Shown piece by piece: positions 1-7,015 of a stretch of DNA of 14,377 nucleotides (position 1 is the stretch's first letter; each line of letters starts with the position of its first letter). Source of the DNA: CBDULX01 sp965368175 (GTDB lineage: Bacteria > Pseudomonadota > Gammaproteobacteria > SZUA-229). The DNA is taken from positions 1-14,377 of the forward strand of contig CBDULX010000068.1 in assembly GCA_965368175.1 (NCBI GenBank), in the 5' to 3' direction. A program made the translations under genes and the position numbers. The notes under the pieces are model-generated. The model was not told the origin of the DNA. It ran no database searches and was given only the letters and a program-made list of their open reading frames with translations.

Positions 1-63
1 TGACATGCCCTGTCATGTTTTGTCATAGCTTTTACTGGATTTTCTGGTTATCTTATCTGTCAT
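1..63 (+). promoter_or_regulatory. Candidate upstream activator sites (TGTCA/TGACA array)
   Basis: Four half-sites are visible: TGACA at 1-5 and TGTCA at 11-15, 21-25 and 58-62. The first three start 10 bp apart, close to one helical turn, so they would lie on one face of the DNA. They match the halves of the perfect TGTCATGACA palindrome in front of the sigma-54 activator gene at 2401. They lie about 50-110 bp upstream of the -24 box, where enhancer-type activators usually bind. The window edge cuts the array, so TGACA at 1-5 may be the right half of a full palindrome. Binding by that activator is inference. Confidence 0.55.
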
Positions 64-111
64 AGGTACATAAACTACTGATTAAGCTCGATACACCGAT
101 TTAACCGTGTT

Positions 112-127
112 TGGCATGATCACTGCT
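112..127 (+). promoter_or_regulatory. Sigma-54 (RpoN) promoter
   Basis: TGGCATG at 112-118 and CTGCT at 123-127 fit the -24/-12 consensus TGGCACG-N4-TTGCW. The invariant GG (113-114) and GC (125-126) are separated by exactly 10 bases, as sigma-54 requires. Transcription would start near 138, about 25 bases before the ATG at 163. The half-site array upstream and an RpoN activator gene next door support the call. Confidence 0.8.
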
Positions 128-162
128 GTGTATTACCAGTGAGCGGTAAACTGGAGAGTAAA

Positions 163-336
163 ATGAAAATTATTTCAGGAATTTTATTACTGATTGCAAT
201 GTTAATGGCGCCCCTGACGGTATTTGCTGAAGACAGATCCGGCGAAGACAGTAACAAAGTATCTGCAGAACCGTCGGCTGATTCTGGCAGTGAGCAGGAG
301 CCAGATTCTGAGGATGAAGAGCCGGATTGTGATTAA
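163..336 (+). CDS. Small acidic exported protein of unknown function
   Basis: I do not recognise this 57-residue protein. Residues 1-22 form a signal peptide: MK, a hydrophobic run of Ile, Leu and Met, then a VFA cleavage site. The mature peptide of about 35 residues is almost entirely Asp, Glu, Ser and Pro, with a single Cys in the C-terminal DCD. The ATG at 163 is chosen because GGAG (153-156) precedes it by six bases and because a GTG at 139 would put charged residues before the signal peptide and sit at the predicted transcript start. It is the first gene after the sigma-54 promoter and lies 50 bases before the rhodanese gene, so the two are probably cotranscribed. A periplasmic metal-binding or accessory peptide is possible, but that is a guess from composition. 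Confidence 0.65.
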   Translation: MKIISGILLLIAMLMAPLTVFAEDRSGEDSNKVSAEPSADSGSEQEPDSEDEEPDCD

Positions 337-386
337 GTCAGTCGTTTTCAATGAAAAAAATAAAAAACCACCCGGGAGATAAAGAA

Positions 387-1037
387 ATGAAGCTAAAAAC
401 ACTTATAACCACATCTATATTCGCCCTCGGTCTGTTTGCATTTTCTGCCAACAGCGCTGAGATGAAAGTGAAAATCACCAGTGATCTGCCAAGTGTTACT
501 GTTAATCATAATGGCAAGAAGGTGATCATCAAACGCAATCAGGACGGTAAGAATACAGTTAATCCGGCGTTTGCCAAAACATCGCGAAACTGTCCTCCGT
601 TCTGTATCAATCCCATGCATCTGGCCCCCGGGGTGGAGACCATCGGTGAACTGGAGATGCTGGATTATTTACAGAAAATGGCCAAAGGCGATGATTCCAT
701 TCTTGTGATTGATTCACGCACCCCAGACTGGGTAGAGCGTGGCACCATCCCTGGTTCCATCAATATTCCCTGGACCCGATTGAACCCGGCCAAAGGCGCC
801 ACCTCCCTGGATATAGCAGACATCATGACCGACACATTTGGTGCCAGAGAGCTGGATGACCTCTGGGATTACAGCAAAGTCAAAACCCTGGTAATGTTCT
901 GTAACGGTATGTGGTGCGGTCAGTCGCCCAACAATATCCGTAATTTACTGAAATTCGGCTATCCGGCAGACAAGCTGAAATGGTATCGCGGAGGTATGCA
1001 AAACTGGGAAAATCTGGGTTTAACCACAGTTAAATGA
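387..1037 (+). CDS. Periplasmic rhodanese-domain protein (putative sulfurtransferase)
   Basis: This is a 216-residue protein with a Sec signal peptide (residues 1-24, cleavage after NSA). The start at 387 has GGGAG at 374-378 eight bases upstream; the ATG at 351 would add 12 polar residues before the signal. The rhodanese domain spans about residues 85-212. It has the VIDSR element (107-111), GTIPGSINIPW (119-129) and the active-site loop starting at Cys172 in CNGMWCGQSP, with a second Cys at 177. A CPPFC motif (Cys69, Cys73) precedes the domain. Rhodaneses move sulfane sulfur through a cysteine persulfide; the substrate here cannot be read from sequence. The gene is second in a sigma-54 unit and ends at a strong terminator. 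The paired cysteines suggest redox or sulfane-sulfur handling in the periplasm, which is inference. Confidence 0.85.
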   Translation: MKLKTLITTSIFALGLFAFSANSAEMKVKITSDLPSVTVNHNGKKVIIKRNQDGKNTVNPAFAKTSRNCPPFCINPMHLAPGVETIGELEMLDYLQKMAKGDDSILVIDSRTPDWVERGTIPGSINIPWTRLNPAKGATSLDIADIMTDTFGARELDDLWDYSKVKTLVMFCNGMWCGQSPNNIRNLLKFGYPADKLKWYRGGMQNWENLGLTTVK

Positions 1038-1056
1038 GGTTTACCGCCTTTACTTA

Positions 1057-1086
1057 AAAAAGCCCTGCTGCAGAGCGGGGCTTTTT
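1057..1086. terminator. Bidirectional intrinsic terminator
   Basis: A 13-bp stem pairs 1057-1069 with 1074-1086 around a GCAG loop, with one G-T pair. The GC core is flanked by A5 on one side and T5 on the other, so U-tracts follow in both directions. It ends the rhodanese unit (+) and the convergent regulator (-), whose TAA stop at 1085-1087 lies in the stem. Confidence 0.9.
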
Positions 1087-2401
1087 AGTTTTTGATGTGA
1101 CGGTATATAGTGCGTTCGCTGACACCCAGGAGACGGGCGGCTCTGGCTCGGTGTCCGTTACACTCTGTCAGTGCTTTTTGAACCTGCTGGCGAGTCAGGC
1201 GTGTATTTCGGCTGAATTCTGTCCCTTCAGACATATCCAGTTGTGTCATAAAGTTCGTTGCTTTCGATTCCTGAGTCTCATCATAAACAACAAAATCCGG
1301 CATAATGGGGCTTCCGGCTGCCAGGATCAGGGCACGTTCGACCAGATTGCGTAATTCACGCACATTACCCGGGTAGTCGTATCTGAGCAGCTTCTCGATC
1401 ACGCCTGCTGATAATGGAAGCTGGCTGTCACCGTCTTCCAGCTGTTTGAGGAAATGTTCCGCCAGTTCGGGTATGTCTTCCTTACGATCTCTCAACGGCG
1501 GCATAGTGACCGGAAAGGCACTGAGTCGATAATACAAATCCTGACGAAATTCTTTCTTATTTGCCATCTCCTGTGGGTCACGGTTGGTGGCGGCAATAAT
1601 CCGTACGTCCACCTTAATATATTCTGTACCGCCGATACGGCGTATGGTTCCGGTTTCCAGCACACGTAGCAGCTTGGTTTGCAGTTGCAACGGTAGTTCA
1701 CCAATTTCATCGATAAACAGGGTGCCGCGATTAGCAGATTCGATCAGTCCTGTTTTACGCTGGTTGGCACCGGTAAACGCACCTTTCTCGAAACCAAACA
1801 GCTCGCTTTCAATCAGGCTGTCACCCAGGGAGCCACAGTCCACCACTACAAATGGTTCGAGGTTGCGTAGTGAATGGTGATGTATATATCGCGCGGCGCA
1901 ATCTTTGCCCACACCACTTTCCCCCAGAATGAGTACCGTGGACGTGGTGGGAGCTACTCGATGCAGGATGCTGATCATCCTTAAAATAGCATTAGAGCGG
2001 CCGACCAGAATCTGGTCTTCGTCTGTCTGGTTGGGTACCGGCTGGATGGTTTCTCCCATATACAGCACATTGCCCAGATTATCGTGAATGGGCGCGGCAG
2101 AAATCTGTACATGTTCCTCGTGGCCGTGCGTGCAATGAATGTGCATCACCGTGGTGTCCCGACCCGTTTCAATCACCTGTTCCAGTGGACAGTGTTCACC
2201 ATTCTGGCTGCAGGGATGATCGATGCGGTGTGAAATCTGGTAACAATGCTTGCCAACAATATCTTCATGACCAATCTGGTAATGGTCTTTGTATTTCTGG
2301 TTAGCGGAGACAATCAAGAAATTGCGATCAATGACCACAAAAGGATCTGGGAATAAATCGATGATTGCTTCACAGGTAGGTTTGACCGGGGCCTGCTTCA
2401 T
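1085..2401 (-). CDS. Sigma-54-dependent activator, PAS / AAA+ / Fis-type HTH
   Basis: This 438-residue enhancer-binding protein has three parts. An N-terminal PAS domain (about 10-120) carries Cys53, Cys64 and Cys71 in a C-x10-C-x6-CPL arrangement, and a His/Cys-rich stretch HIHCTHGHEEH (87-97). The AAA+ domain (about 130-360) has Walker A GESGVGKD (160-167), the sigma-54 contact loop GAFTGA (207-212), Walker B TLFIDE (227-232) and the NVREL sensor region (346-350). A Fis-type helix-turn-helix lies at about 404-437. There is no receiver domain, so activity is probably set by a ligand or redox signal at the PAS domain. The start has AGGA (complement of 2409-2412) seven bases upstream. It converges on the rhodanese unit, whose sigma-54 promoter and half-sites make that unit the likely target. 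The signal is unknown; sulfur species or a metal are possible. Confidence 0.92.
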   Translation of the reverse strand: MKQAPVKPTCEAIIDLFPDPFVVIDRNFLIVSANQKYKDHYQIGHEDIVGKHCYQISHRIDHPCSQNGEHCPLEQVIETGRDTTVMHIHCTHGHEEHVQISAAPIHDNLGNVLYMGETIQPVPNQTDEDQILVGRSNAILRMISILHRVAPTTSTVLILGESGVGKDCAARYIHHHSLRNLEPFVVVDCGSLGDSLIESELFGFEKGAFTGANQRKTGLIESANRGTLFIDEIGELPLQLQTKLLRVLETGTIRRIGGTEYIKVDVRIIAATNRDPQEMANKKEFRQDLYYRLSAFPVTMPPLRDRKEDIPELAEHFLKQLEDGDSQLPLSAGVIEKLLRYDYPGNVRELRNLVERALILAAGSPIMPDFVVYDETQESKATNFMTQLDMSEGTEFSRNTRLTRQQVQKALTECNGHRARAARLLGVSERTIYRHIKN

Positions 2402-2411
2402 ATCAGTATCC

Positions 2412-2421
2412 TGTCATGACA
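2412..2421. promoter_or_regulatory. TGTCATGACA palindrome, candidate autoregulatory operator
   Basis: This is a perfect 10-bp palindrome in the leader of the sigma-54 activator gene, covering the predicted transcription start of that gene and touching its ribosome-binding site. Its halves recur at 1-62 in front of the sigma-54 promoter. The shared motif suggests that the activator binds both places and represses itself; this is inference. Confidence 0.55.
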
Positions 2422-2427
2422 TTGACT

Positions 2428-2456
2428 AATAAAGTATGTGTGGCGCGATATGTAAA
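2428..2456 (-). promoter_or_regulatory. Sigma-70-type promoter of the activator gene
   Basis: Read on the minus strand, TTTACA (2456-2451) and TTTATT (2433-2428) are 17 bases apart. The -35 matches TTGACA at five of six positions and the -10 matches TATAAT at four. Transcription would start near 2421, at the edge of the palindrome. The divergent dapF promoter must lie in the same 84-bp gap. TTGACT at 2422-2427 is a possible -35 for it, but I see no convincing -10. Confidence 0.45.
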
Positions 2457-2485
2457 GTCAACGCATGATGAGTTATGCTTGCGCC

Positions 2486-3316
2486 ATGTCATTATCTTTC
2501 AGCAAAATGCACGGTCTGGGCAATGATTTTGTGGTATTCGATGCCATTCATCAGTCTATTGAACTCACTCGTGAACAGGTTCGTTTTATTGCCCATCGCC
2601 GATTTGGCATTGGTTGTGATCAGCTGTTGCTGGTGGAAAAACCTCAGTCGGCTGAGGCCGAATTTCGTTATCGTATTTTCAATGCCGATGGTCTTGAAGT
2701 GGAGCAGTGTGGTAACGGCGCCCGCTGTTTTGCTCGCTTTGTTGTCGACAGGGGCCTGACCAGGAGTCGGGAAATTCCGGTGGAAACCCGGTCCGGATTG
2801 ATTATTCTGGAACTGGAAGACGACGGCCAGGTCACGGTGAATATGGGGGTGCCTCGTCTGCAGCCGGCAAGTCTGCCATTTGTTGCCGAGCAACAGGCCA
2901 GCAGCTATGTCCTTGAGGTTGACGATGAAGAGCTTTCTATCGGGGCTGTGTCCATGGGAAACCCCCATGCAGTGCTTCGGGTGGATGATATCAGCACAGC
3001 TGAAGTTGAACATCTTGGGCCCAAAATTGAAAATCACCCTCGCTTTCCCAACCGGGTAAACGCAGGTTTCATGCAAATAGTGTCAAAAGATGCTATTAAA
3101 TTAAGAGTATATGAACGCGGTGTCGGTGAAACGCTGGCCTGTGGGACCGGGGCCTGCGCTGCAGTAGTCGCTGGCCAGGTTCAAGGATGGCTGGATGATA
3201 AAGTCACTGTTAGCCTGCCCGGCGGAAAGCTTGTTATTCGCTGGCAAGGTGGTGATAATCCATTATATATGACTGGCCCTGCCGCCCATGTTTTTGAGGG
3301 GAAAATTAAGCTGTGA
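2486..3316 (+). CDS. dapF: Diaminopimelate epimerase
   Basis: DapF is a cytoplasmic, cofactor-independent epimerase. It converts LL- to meso-diaminopimelate, the precursor of lysine and of the peptidoglycan cross-link. From ATG 2486 the protein is 276 residues, close to the E. coli length, and begins [15 protein letters not shown], the family's N terminus. The two catalytic cysteines are Cys75 in EQCGNGAR and Cys219 in ACGTGAC. GNPH (159-162) is also conserved. An in-frame ATG at 2465 would add seven residues; neither start has a clear Shine-Dalgarno. The stop overlaps the next gene's GTG by four bases, so dapF is probably coupled to DUF484 and xerC. It is transcribed divergently from the sigma-54 activator. 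Confidence 0.95.
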   Translation: MSLSFSKMHGLGNDFVVFDAIHQSIELTREQVRFIAHRRFGIGCDQLLLVEKPQSAEAEFRYRIFNADGLEVEQCGNGARCFARFVVDRGLTRSREIPVETRSGLIILELEDDGQVTVNMGVPRLQPASLPFVAEQQASSYVLEVDDEELSIGAVSMGNPHAVLRVDDISTAEVEHLGPKIENHPRFPNRVNAGFMQIVSKDAIKLRVYERGVGETLACGTGACAAVVAGQVQGWLDDKVTVSLPGGKLVIRWQGGDNPLYMTGPAAHVFEGKIKL

Positions 3317-4017
3317 GTACTACCCAGATTCAATCCAAAGCTACTATAGATACCATCGATGAAGAACAGGTCATCGAATACCTTCTACAGCACCCGGAGT
3401 TTTTTGAGAGCAACGGGCTGTTGCTGGCCAATATAAAAATCGCCCACGAGTCCGGTGAGGCGGTGTCGCTGATCGAACGTCAGGTAAGTGTGCTTAGAGA
3501 AAAAAATGAAACTTTCGAAAAGCGCCTGCACGATATGGTAGACGCCGTGCATGATAACCAGCGGCTGAACATGAGCTTGCAGCGACTGGCTATTGCTCTG
3601 TTAAAAGCAGACAGTCAGCAAACCATGATCGAAGCCATTAACGATGAACTCTGTAACAAACTGGATATCGATCAGCTGGCCATCTATCTGTTCACCGATG
3701 ATGAGGCCCTGGTTGAGGCAAGCCCTGATCGATATGTCCTGGGTAATCAACAACAGCTGGATATTTTTGGTAAACAATTCAAAAAGAAGAAAATTCAGTG
3801 CGGCCGTATGACCGAAGAGCAAATCCATTTCCTGTTTGGTGATGATAGTAAAGTGGCTTCCGGTGCTCTACTGCCACTGGGGAATAATAAAACCACCATT
3901 GGATTTATAGGATTGGGTAGTCTGGACGAACTGCATTATCACCCCGGTATGGGTACCGAATATCTTCAGCAGCTGGCGGATCTGGCAACTGCAGCCCTGG
4001 CCTCTAAAAGGGAATAA
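3313..4017 (+). CDS. DUF484 family protein
   Basis: This is a 234-residue cytoplasmic protein of the DUF484 (YigA-like) family. The N-terminal part has the typical '[10 protein letters not shown]' segment (about residues 23-32), followed by a helical stretch around 50-100 with coiled-coil character. The C-terminal half looks like a GAF-type fold ending in [21 protein letters not shown]. Its function is not established. It starts with GTG at 3313 inside the end of dapF (GTGA overlap), and its TAA shares one base with the xerC ATG. This dapF-DUF484-xerC order is common in gammaproteobacteria and supports the family call. Confidence 0.88.
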   Translation: MSTTQIQSKATIDTIDEEQVIEYLLQHPEFFESNGLLLANIKIAHESGEAVSLIERQVSVLREKNETFEKRLHDMVDAVHDNQRLNMSLQRLAIALLKADSQQTMIEAINDELCNKLDIDQLAIYLFTDDEALVEASPDRYVLGNQQQLDIFGKQFKKKKIQCGRMTEEQIHFLFGDDSKVASGALLPLGNNKTTIGFIGLGSLDELHYHPGMGTEYLQQLADLATAALASKRE

Positions 4018-4910
4018 TGCTGGACTCAGACTTACAGTCGTTTTTTCAGTACCTGAAAACCGAAAGACGCTATTCGAGTCATACCCTGGAAAGCTATCAG
4101 CGAGACATCAGGAATTTCAACGAGTATTGCCACAGCCAGTCGATCACCAACTGGCCTCAAATCGACACTCAGCATATCCGCAGCTTTGTCAGCCTGATGC
4201 ATCGTAGAGGCCTGTCAGGTAAGAGTATTCAACGCCAGCTGTCTTCCTTGCGCAGTCTATTTCGTTTTTTATTGAAGCAACGCAAGCTAAAGCAAAATCC
4301 TGCTGCCGGGGTTACAGCACCAAAATCACCCCGAAAATTACCCGAAGTGGTCACCCCGGATGTTCTGGACCATCTGATGGATATTGATTTATCCTCGCCA
4401 CTGGCGGTGCGAGACAAGGCGATCATGGAGCTGTTTTACGGATGTGGCTTGCGATTGACAGAACTGGTCGGCCTGGACCTGTCCAGCATCGAATGGACTG
4501 AGCAAACCTTGAATGTGCTGGGAAAAGGTCGCAAGCAACGCCGATTACCCTTCGGTGGAAAAGCCGGACAGGCACTTAAACACTGGTTAAAGATACGAGG
4601 CCAGTATGCCGACGAAAAAGAACAGGCCGTGTTTGTCAGCATCCGCGGCCAGCGCATCAGCCCCTCCAGCATCCAGCAGAGATTAAAAAAATGGGCCAGA
4701 GAAAAAGGCATAGACCAGCGCATATATCCCCATCTTATGCGCCACTCCTTCGCCTCCCATATTCTCGAATCCAGCCACGACCTGCGCGCCGTGCAGGAAC
4801 TGCTCGGCCACGCCAACCTCACCACCACACAGATCTACACCCATCTTGATTTCCAGCACCTGGCCAGGGTGTATGATGCGGCACATCCCAGGGCTAAAAA
4901 AAAGTTGTAA
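4017..4910 (+). CDS. xerC: Tyrosine recombinase XerC
   Basis: XerC works with XerD at dif to resolve chromosome dimers at division. The 297-residue protein has an N-terminal SAM-like core-binding domain (about 1-90) and a C-terminal catalytic domain. All active-site residues are present: Arg146 (GLRLTEL), Lys170 (LGKGRKQ), His239 and Arg242 (HLMRH), His265 (LLGHA) and nucleophile Tyr274 (QIYTH). Length and spacing match E. coli XerC, and the position after dapF and DUF484 favours XerC over XerD. The ATG overlaps the preceding stop by one base. The last codons (KKL, stop) lie in the first unit of a 7-bp repeat array that follows, so the array may have rewritten the extreme C terminus. Confidence 0.94.
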   Translation: MLDSDLQSFFQYLKTERRYSSHTLESYQRDIRNFNEYCHSQSITNWPQIDTQHIRSFVSLMHRRGLSGKSIQRQLSSLRSLFRFLLKQRKLKQNPAAGVTAPKSPRKLPEVVTPDVLDHLMDIDLSSPLAVRDKAIMELFYGCGLRLTELVGLDLSSIEWTEQTLNVLGKGRKQRRLPFGGKAGQALKHWLKIRGQYADEKEQAVFVSIRGQRISPSSIQQRLKKWAREKGIDQRIYPHLMRHSFASHILESSHDLRAVQELLGHANLTTTQIYTHLDFQHLARVYDAAHPRAKKKL

Positions 4911-5018
4911 GTTTCAAGTTGTAAGTTATAAGTAAAAGCTTTTACTTTTACTGCCCACTGCGTGTTTTCGAGAATTGGTTTTTAACTTACAACTTGTAAC
5001 TTAAAACTTATAACTTGA
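4902..5018. repeat. Inverted pair of 7-bp tandem repeat arrays
   Basis: The left array is four contiguous heptads of form AAGTTNN (4902-4929) plus a degenerate fifth, AAGTAAA (4930-4936). The right array is five contiguous heptads of form AACTTNN (4984-5018: AACTTAC, AACTTGT, AACTTAA, AACTTAT, AACTTGA). The arrays are mutual inverted repeats separated by 47 bp, and can fold into a long AT-rich stem. The left array contains the xerC stop. The right array ends in the -35 box of the hslVU heat-shock promoter. The strict 7-bp phase is directly visible; function is unknown. Confidence 0.85.
4931..4946. repeat. Perfect 16-bp palindrome AGTAAAAGCTTTTACT
   Basis: This perfect palindrome follows directly on the left heptad array. 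It could be a protein-binding site or the tip of the array structure. It lacks the GC stem of an intrinsic terminator, although TTTTACT follows. Confidence 0.5.
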
Positions 5019-5042
5019 ATTTCACCGTTCTAGCCCGCATCT
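5014..5042 (+). promoter_or_regulatory. Heat-shock (sigma-32) promoter for hslVU
   Basis: CTTGAA (5014-5019) matches the sigma-32 -35 core. CCGCATCT (5035-5042) matches the -10 consensus CCCCATNT at seven of eight positions, counting N as a match. The 15-base spacer is within the accepted range. Transcription would start near 5049, about 50 bases before the hslV GTG. hslVU is a classical heat-shock operon. The -35 box is formed by the last heptad of the upstream array plus one base. Confidence 0.68.
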
Positions 5043-5053
5043 AAGTATTCTTA

Positions 5054-5072
5054 ATGTAGAATACCCTGCCCG
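5054..5072 (+). promoter_or_regulatory. Possible second hslV promoter (TAGAAT -10)
   Basis: ATGTAGAATACCC followed by a GC-rich stretch matches 16 of 19 positions with 6997-7015, upstream of the DUF971 gene. TAGAAT (5057-5062) is a fair -10 with a GC-rich discriminator, but I see no good -35 at the right distance. The shared block is certain; the promoter role is inference. Confidence 0.35.
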
Positions 5073-5096
5073 TATCAAACAGTTCTGGAGCAATCT

Positions 5097-5639
5097 GTGG
5101 AAACAACCCTGCATGGCACTACCATCCTGTCGATCCGTCGTGGAAATTCTGTTGTTATTGGTGGCGATGGCCAGGTTAGCCTGGGCAATACGGTGATGAA
5201 GGGTAACGCCATCAAGGTACGTCGTCTGTATCAGGATAAGGTGCTGGTAGGTTTTGCCGGTGCCACCGCCGATGCCTTTACCCTGTTCGAACGCTTTGAA
5301 GGGATGCTGGAAAAATACAACGGACAATTGTTGCGGGCTGCGGTGGAGATGGCCAAAGACTGGCGCACCGATCGCATGCTACGCAAGCTTGAAGCCATGA
5401 TGATTGTGGCTAATGAAGAGGCTTCATTGATTATTTCCGGCACCGGCGATGTCATCGACACCAATGATGATTTACTGGCTATAGGCTCCGGTGGCTCTTA
5501 CGCCCAGGCTGCGGCACGCGCGCTGTTCGACAACACCGATTTGTCGGCGCGGGATATTGTGGAAAAGAGCCTGAATATCGCCGGCGATATCTGTATTTAC
5601 ACCAATCAAAATCTAACCATCGAAGAAATTACATATTAG
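5097..5639 (+). CDS. hslV: ATP-dependent protease peptidase subunit HslV (ClpQ)
   Basis: HslV forms the proteolytic double hexamer of the HslUV (ClpYQ) protease in the cytoplasm, degrading misfolded and regulatory proteins delivered by HslU. The protein is 180 residues. The N terminus [16 protein letters not shown] implies removal of a short propeptide to expose the catalytic threonine Thr8, as in relatives with an HGTT start. [10 protein letters not shown] (22-31) and the AIGSGGSYA segment (about 129-137) are family hallmarks. The start is GTG, with TGGAG (5086-5090) six bases upstream. hslU follows after eight bases, so the two are an operon. A good sigma-32 promoter lies upstream. Confidence 0.96.
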   Translation: METTLHGTTILSIRRGNSVVIGGDGQVSLGNTVMKGNAIKVRRLYQDKVLVGFAGATADAFTLFERFEGMLEKYNGQLLRAAVEMAKDWRTDRMLRKLEAMMIVANEEASLIISGTGDVIDTNDDLLAIGSGGSYAQAAARALFDNTDLSARDIVEKSLNIAGDICIYTNQNLTIEEITY

Positions 5640-5647
5640 GTAGCAGC

Positions 5648-6976
5648 ATGTCTGAAATGACACCTCGGGAAATTGTTCAGGAGCTGGACAAGCATATAGT
5701 CGGTCAGAACGAAGCCAAACGAGCGGTGGCCATAGCCCTGCGTAATCGCTGGCGACGCCAGCAGGTGGAAGAAGACCTGCGCAACGAAATCACCCCGAAA
5801 AACATTCTGATGATCGGTCCAACCGGTGTGGGTAAAACTGAAATTGCTCGTCGACTGGCCAGGCTGGCCAACGCCCCTTTTATTAAGGTTGAAGCAACAA
5901 AATTCACTGAAATAGGCTATGTTGGTCGCGAAGTTGACAGTATTATTCGTGATCTTGTCGATATGTCGGTGAAAATGACCCGCGAGATCGAAGTAGAAAA
6001 AGTCCGTTACCGGGCCGAAGATGCGGCGGAAGAACGCATACTCGATGCCCTGTTACCACCGCCGCGCAACAGCTTCGGTGAGCCGGAAACTCAGGAGCCC
6101 AGTTCCACCCGAGAAAAATTCAGGGAAAAACTGCGCAGCGGACAGATGGATGACAAGGAAATCGAAATCGAAGTGTCCATGTCGCCGATGGGAGTGGAAA
6201 TTATGGCGCCGCCGGGCATGGAAGAAATGACCAGTCAGTTACAGGGTATGTTTCAGAACATGGGTAGTGACCGCACCAAACGCCGTAAATTACGCATTGT
6301 CGAGGCCCGAAAGATACTTACCGATGAAGAAGCGGGTAAGATGATCAACGAAGATGATCTAAAGCATCGAGCTATCCAGAATGCCGAACAGAACGGGATA
6401 GTGTTCATCGATGAAATCGACAAGGTAGCAAAGCGGGGTGAAACCTCCGGTGCCGATGTGTCCCGCGAAGGGGTACAGCGTGACCTGCTGCCACTGGTGG
6501 AAGGTTGTACCATTTCAACCAAATACGGCATGATGAAAACCGACCATATATTATTTATCGCATCCGGCGCTTTCCACCTGTCCAAACCATCGGACCTTAT
6601 CCCTGAATTGCAGGGCCGATTACCGATCCGGGTGGAGCTAAAGGCTCTCAGCGCGGATGATTTTGTGCGTATTTTAACTGAGCCAGATGCGTCACTCACA
6701 GCTCAGTATCAGGCACTGCTGGCAACCGAAGGAATGGAAATAAGCTTTACCGAAGATGGTGTGGAGCGCCTGGCCAGGGTGGCTTTTGAAGTTAACGAGC
6801 GCACTGAGAATATCGGAGCCCGCCGTTTGCACACGGTTATGGAGCGGTTACTGGAATCGGTTTCATTTGAAGCGGCCGATCGCTCAGGCCAGAGCCTGAA
6901 AATTGATGCCGATTATGTCGAAAGCACCCTGGGTGACCTGGTACAGGACGAAGACCTAAGCCGTTACATTTTATAA
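5648..6976 (+). CDS. hslU: ATP-dependent protease ATPase subunit HslU (ClpY)
   Basis: HslU is the AAA+ unfoldase that feeds substrates to HslV. The 442-residue protein has the full family length. Walker A is GPTGVGKT (57-64), the pore loop is GYVG (90-93), and Walker B is IVFIDEID (251-258). The family-specific I-domain lies between, about residues 110-240, with an acidic and methionine-rich stretch. The C-terminal tail ends in DLSRYIL, which inserts into HslV to activate it, so the pair should be functional. AGGTAG stands just before the ATG. I see no U-tract terminator after it. Confidence 0.97.
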   Translation: MSEMTPREIVQELDKHIVGQNEAKRAVAIALRNRWRRQQVEEDLRNEITPKNILMIGPTGVGKTEIARRLARLANAPFIKVEATKFTEIGYVGREVDSIIRDLVDMSVKMTREIEVEKVRYRAEDAAEERILDALLPPPRNSFGEPETQEPSSTREKFREKLRSGQMDDKEIEIEVSMSPMGVEIMAPPGMEEMTSQLQGMFQNMGSDRTKRRKLRIVEARKILTDEEAGKMINEDDLKHRAIQNAEQNGIVFIDEIDKVAKRGETSGADVSREGVQRDLLPLVEGCTISTKYGMMKTDHILFIASGAFHLSKPSDLIPELQGRLPIRVELKALSADDFVRILTEPDASLTAQYQALLATEGMEISFTEDGVERLARVAFEVNERTENIGARRLHTVMERLLESVSFEAADRSGQSLKIDADYVESTLGDLVQDEDLSRYIL

Positions 6977-6996
6977 CGTCTTTTCAACGCCTATTC

Positions 6997-7015
6997 ATGT
7001 AGAATATCCGACCCG
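6997..7015 (+). promoter_or_regulatory. Possible promoter before the DUF971 leader (TAGAAT -10)
   Basis: TAGAAT (7000-7005) lies in a 19-base block that matches the hslV upstream block at 16 positions. The -35 is weak (GTCTTT near 6978). If used, transcription would start near 7011, exactly where the folded DUF971 leader begins. Confidence 0.35.

Noticed and set aside
139..162. GTG start at 139 for the small acidic protein
   Set aside because: It lies at the predicted sigma-54 transcription start, has no ribosome site, and adds charged residues before a normal signal peptide. ATG 163 has GGAG at good spacing.
351..386. ATG start at 351 for the rhodanese
   Set aside because: It would place 12 polar residues before the signal peptide; ATG 387 has a GGGAG site and begins a typical signal.
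2492..3076. 194-codon open frame on the minus strand
   Set aside because: It lies wholly inside dapF, which has all family motifs; the antisense frame shows no recognisable domain.
4902..5018. CRISPR array
   Set aside because: The units are contiguous heptads without spacers, in two facing orientations, and no cas gene is in the window.
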